A stretch of DNA of 64,000 bases from Sneathiella litorea (lineage in GTDB: Bacteria; Pseudomonadota; Alphaproteobacteria; Sneathiellales; Sneathiellaceae), in contig NZ_WTUW01000002.1 of the NCBI RefSeq assembly GCF_009882915.1, positions 929,059 through 993,058 on the forward strand, given 5' to 3'. The position numbers and the translations under genes are program-made. The notes below the pieces were generated by a model. That model saw only the letters and a program-made list of their open reading frames with translations. It had not been told where the DNA came from and searched no databases. Shown one piece after another: positions 63,873 through 64,000 of the stretch (within the stretch, counting starts at the first letter, position 1; each line of letters begins with the position of its first letter).

Positions 63873-64000
63873 TTATTCGGTTACGCTTGCGACGACGCCG
63901 GCACCAACTGTCCGGCCACCTTCGCGGATAGCGAAGCGCAGGCCTTCATCCATGGCGATCGGTGCGATCAACTCGACATCCATCGTCACGTTATCACCCG
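63873..64000 (-). CDS. tuf: Elongation factor Tu, C-terminal fragment at window edge
   Basis: The last 42 codons, in frame to the window end: [36 protein letters not shown] then ASVTE and the stop. This is the conserved C-terminus of EF-Tu, which delivers aminoacyl-tRNA to the ribosome. The rest lies beyond base 64000. Its position before rpsJ indicates the str operon continues to the right. Confidence 0.97.
   Translation of the reverse strand, partial: GDNVTMDVELIAPIAMDEGLRFAIREGGRTVGAGVVASVTE

Noticed and set aside
1..64000. CRISPR arrays, insertion sequences, prophage or integrative elements
   Set aside because: Reading both strands I found no regularly spaced direct repeats, transposase or integrase genes, or attachment-site duplications. 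The single tRNA has no integrase or truncated duplicate beside it.

Overview
The window is a stretch of chromosomal core genome from an alphaproteobacterium (mid-50s % GC by eye). The evidence is a MipZ-type division ATPase, DUF1489 and ATP12 genes, tuf joined directly to a merged S10/spc/alpha ribosomal cluster without rpsD, a Cys4 adenylate kinase, and lipid A/Kdo genes. I cannot fix the family; a marine Rhodospirillales/Sneathiella-like lineage is only a guess. I see no insertion sequence, prophage, CRISPR array or plasmid signature.

Layout. 1-1914: truncated MATE exporter coupled to an FAD amine oxidase. 2059-3473: VWA protein paired with a membrane-anchored J-domain protein. 3548-7188: sugar-nucleotide operon (galU, ugd, phosphomannomutase/phosphoglucomutase). 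7192-8141: VOC protein and a small exported protein. 8360-10759: ArsP-like permease, ArsR regulator and MipZ, with two matching palindromes bracketing the permease promoter. 10910-14382: DUF3179 protein, L-2-hydroxyglutarate-oxidase-like enzyme, leucine dehydrogenase. 14394-18255: lipid A/Kdo operon (DUF374, waaA, lpxK, lpxL-like). 18452-20959: molybdopterin oxidoreductase and DUF1489 protein. 21007-32661: leucine/isovalerate catabolism (isovaleryl-CoA dehydrogenase, thiolase, acyl-CoA dehydrogenase, DsbA-fold isomerase, methylcrotonyl-CoA carboxylase, methylglutaconyl-CoA hydratase, HMG-CoA lyase) with a divergent LysR regulator. 32669-37792: mgtE, malic enzyme, tRNA-Leu(GAG), an orphan FliN-like gene, lipB. 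37883-43666: adenylate cyclase with a Cys-rich N-terminus, propionyl-CoA carboxylase, ATP12, HAD phosphatase. 43719-45747: leuA behind a leader that encodes a leucine-rich 17-residue peptide. 45780-49880: degQ-rarA-crcB-rluC/D. 49981-64000: ribosomal protein/secY/adk/rpoA cluster up to the 3' end of tuf.

How the genes work together. Leucine is a recurring theme. Leucine dehydrogenase would feed 2-ketoisocaproate toward isovaleryl-CoA (the branched-chain ketoacid dehydrogenase is not in the window). The isovalerate block converts that to acetyl-CoA and acetoacetate. Propionyl-CoA carboxylase serves valine/isoleucine and odd-chain carbon. Malic enzyme supplies pyruvate and NADPH. In the other direction, leuA starts leucine synthesis and appears to be controlled by leucyl-tRNA supply.

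The strongest candidates for undescribed regulation are the leuA leader, whose peptide start codon lies at the predicted transcription start so that it may be leaderless, and the paired TTTCGA-N6-TCGAA(A/T) palindromes around the arsP-like promoter. No obviously new multi-gene defence or mobile system is present.
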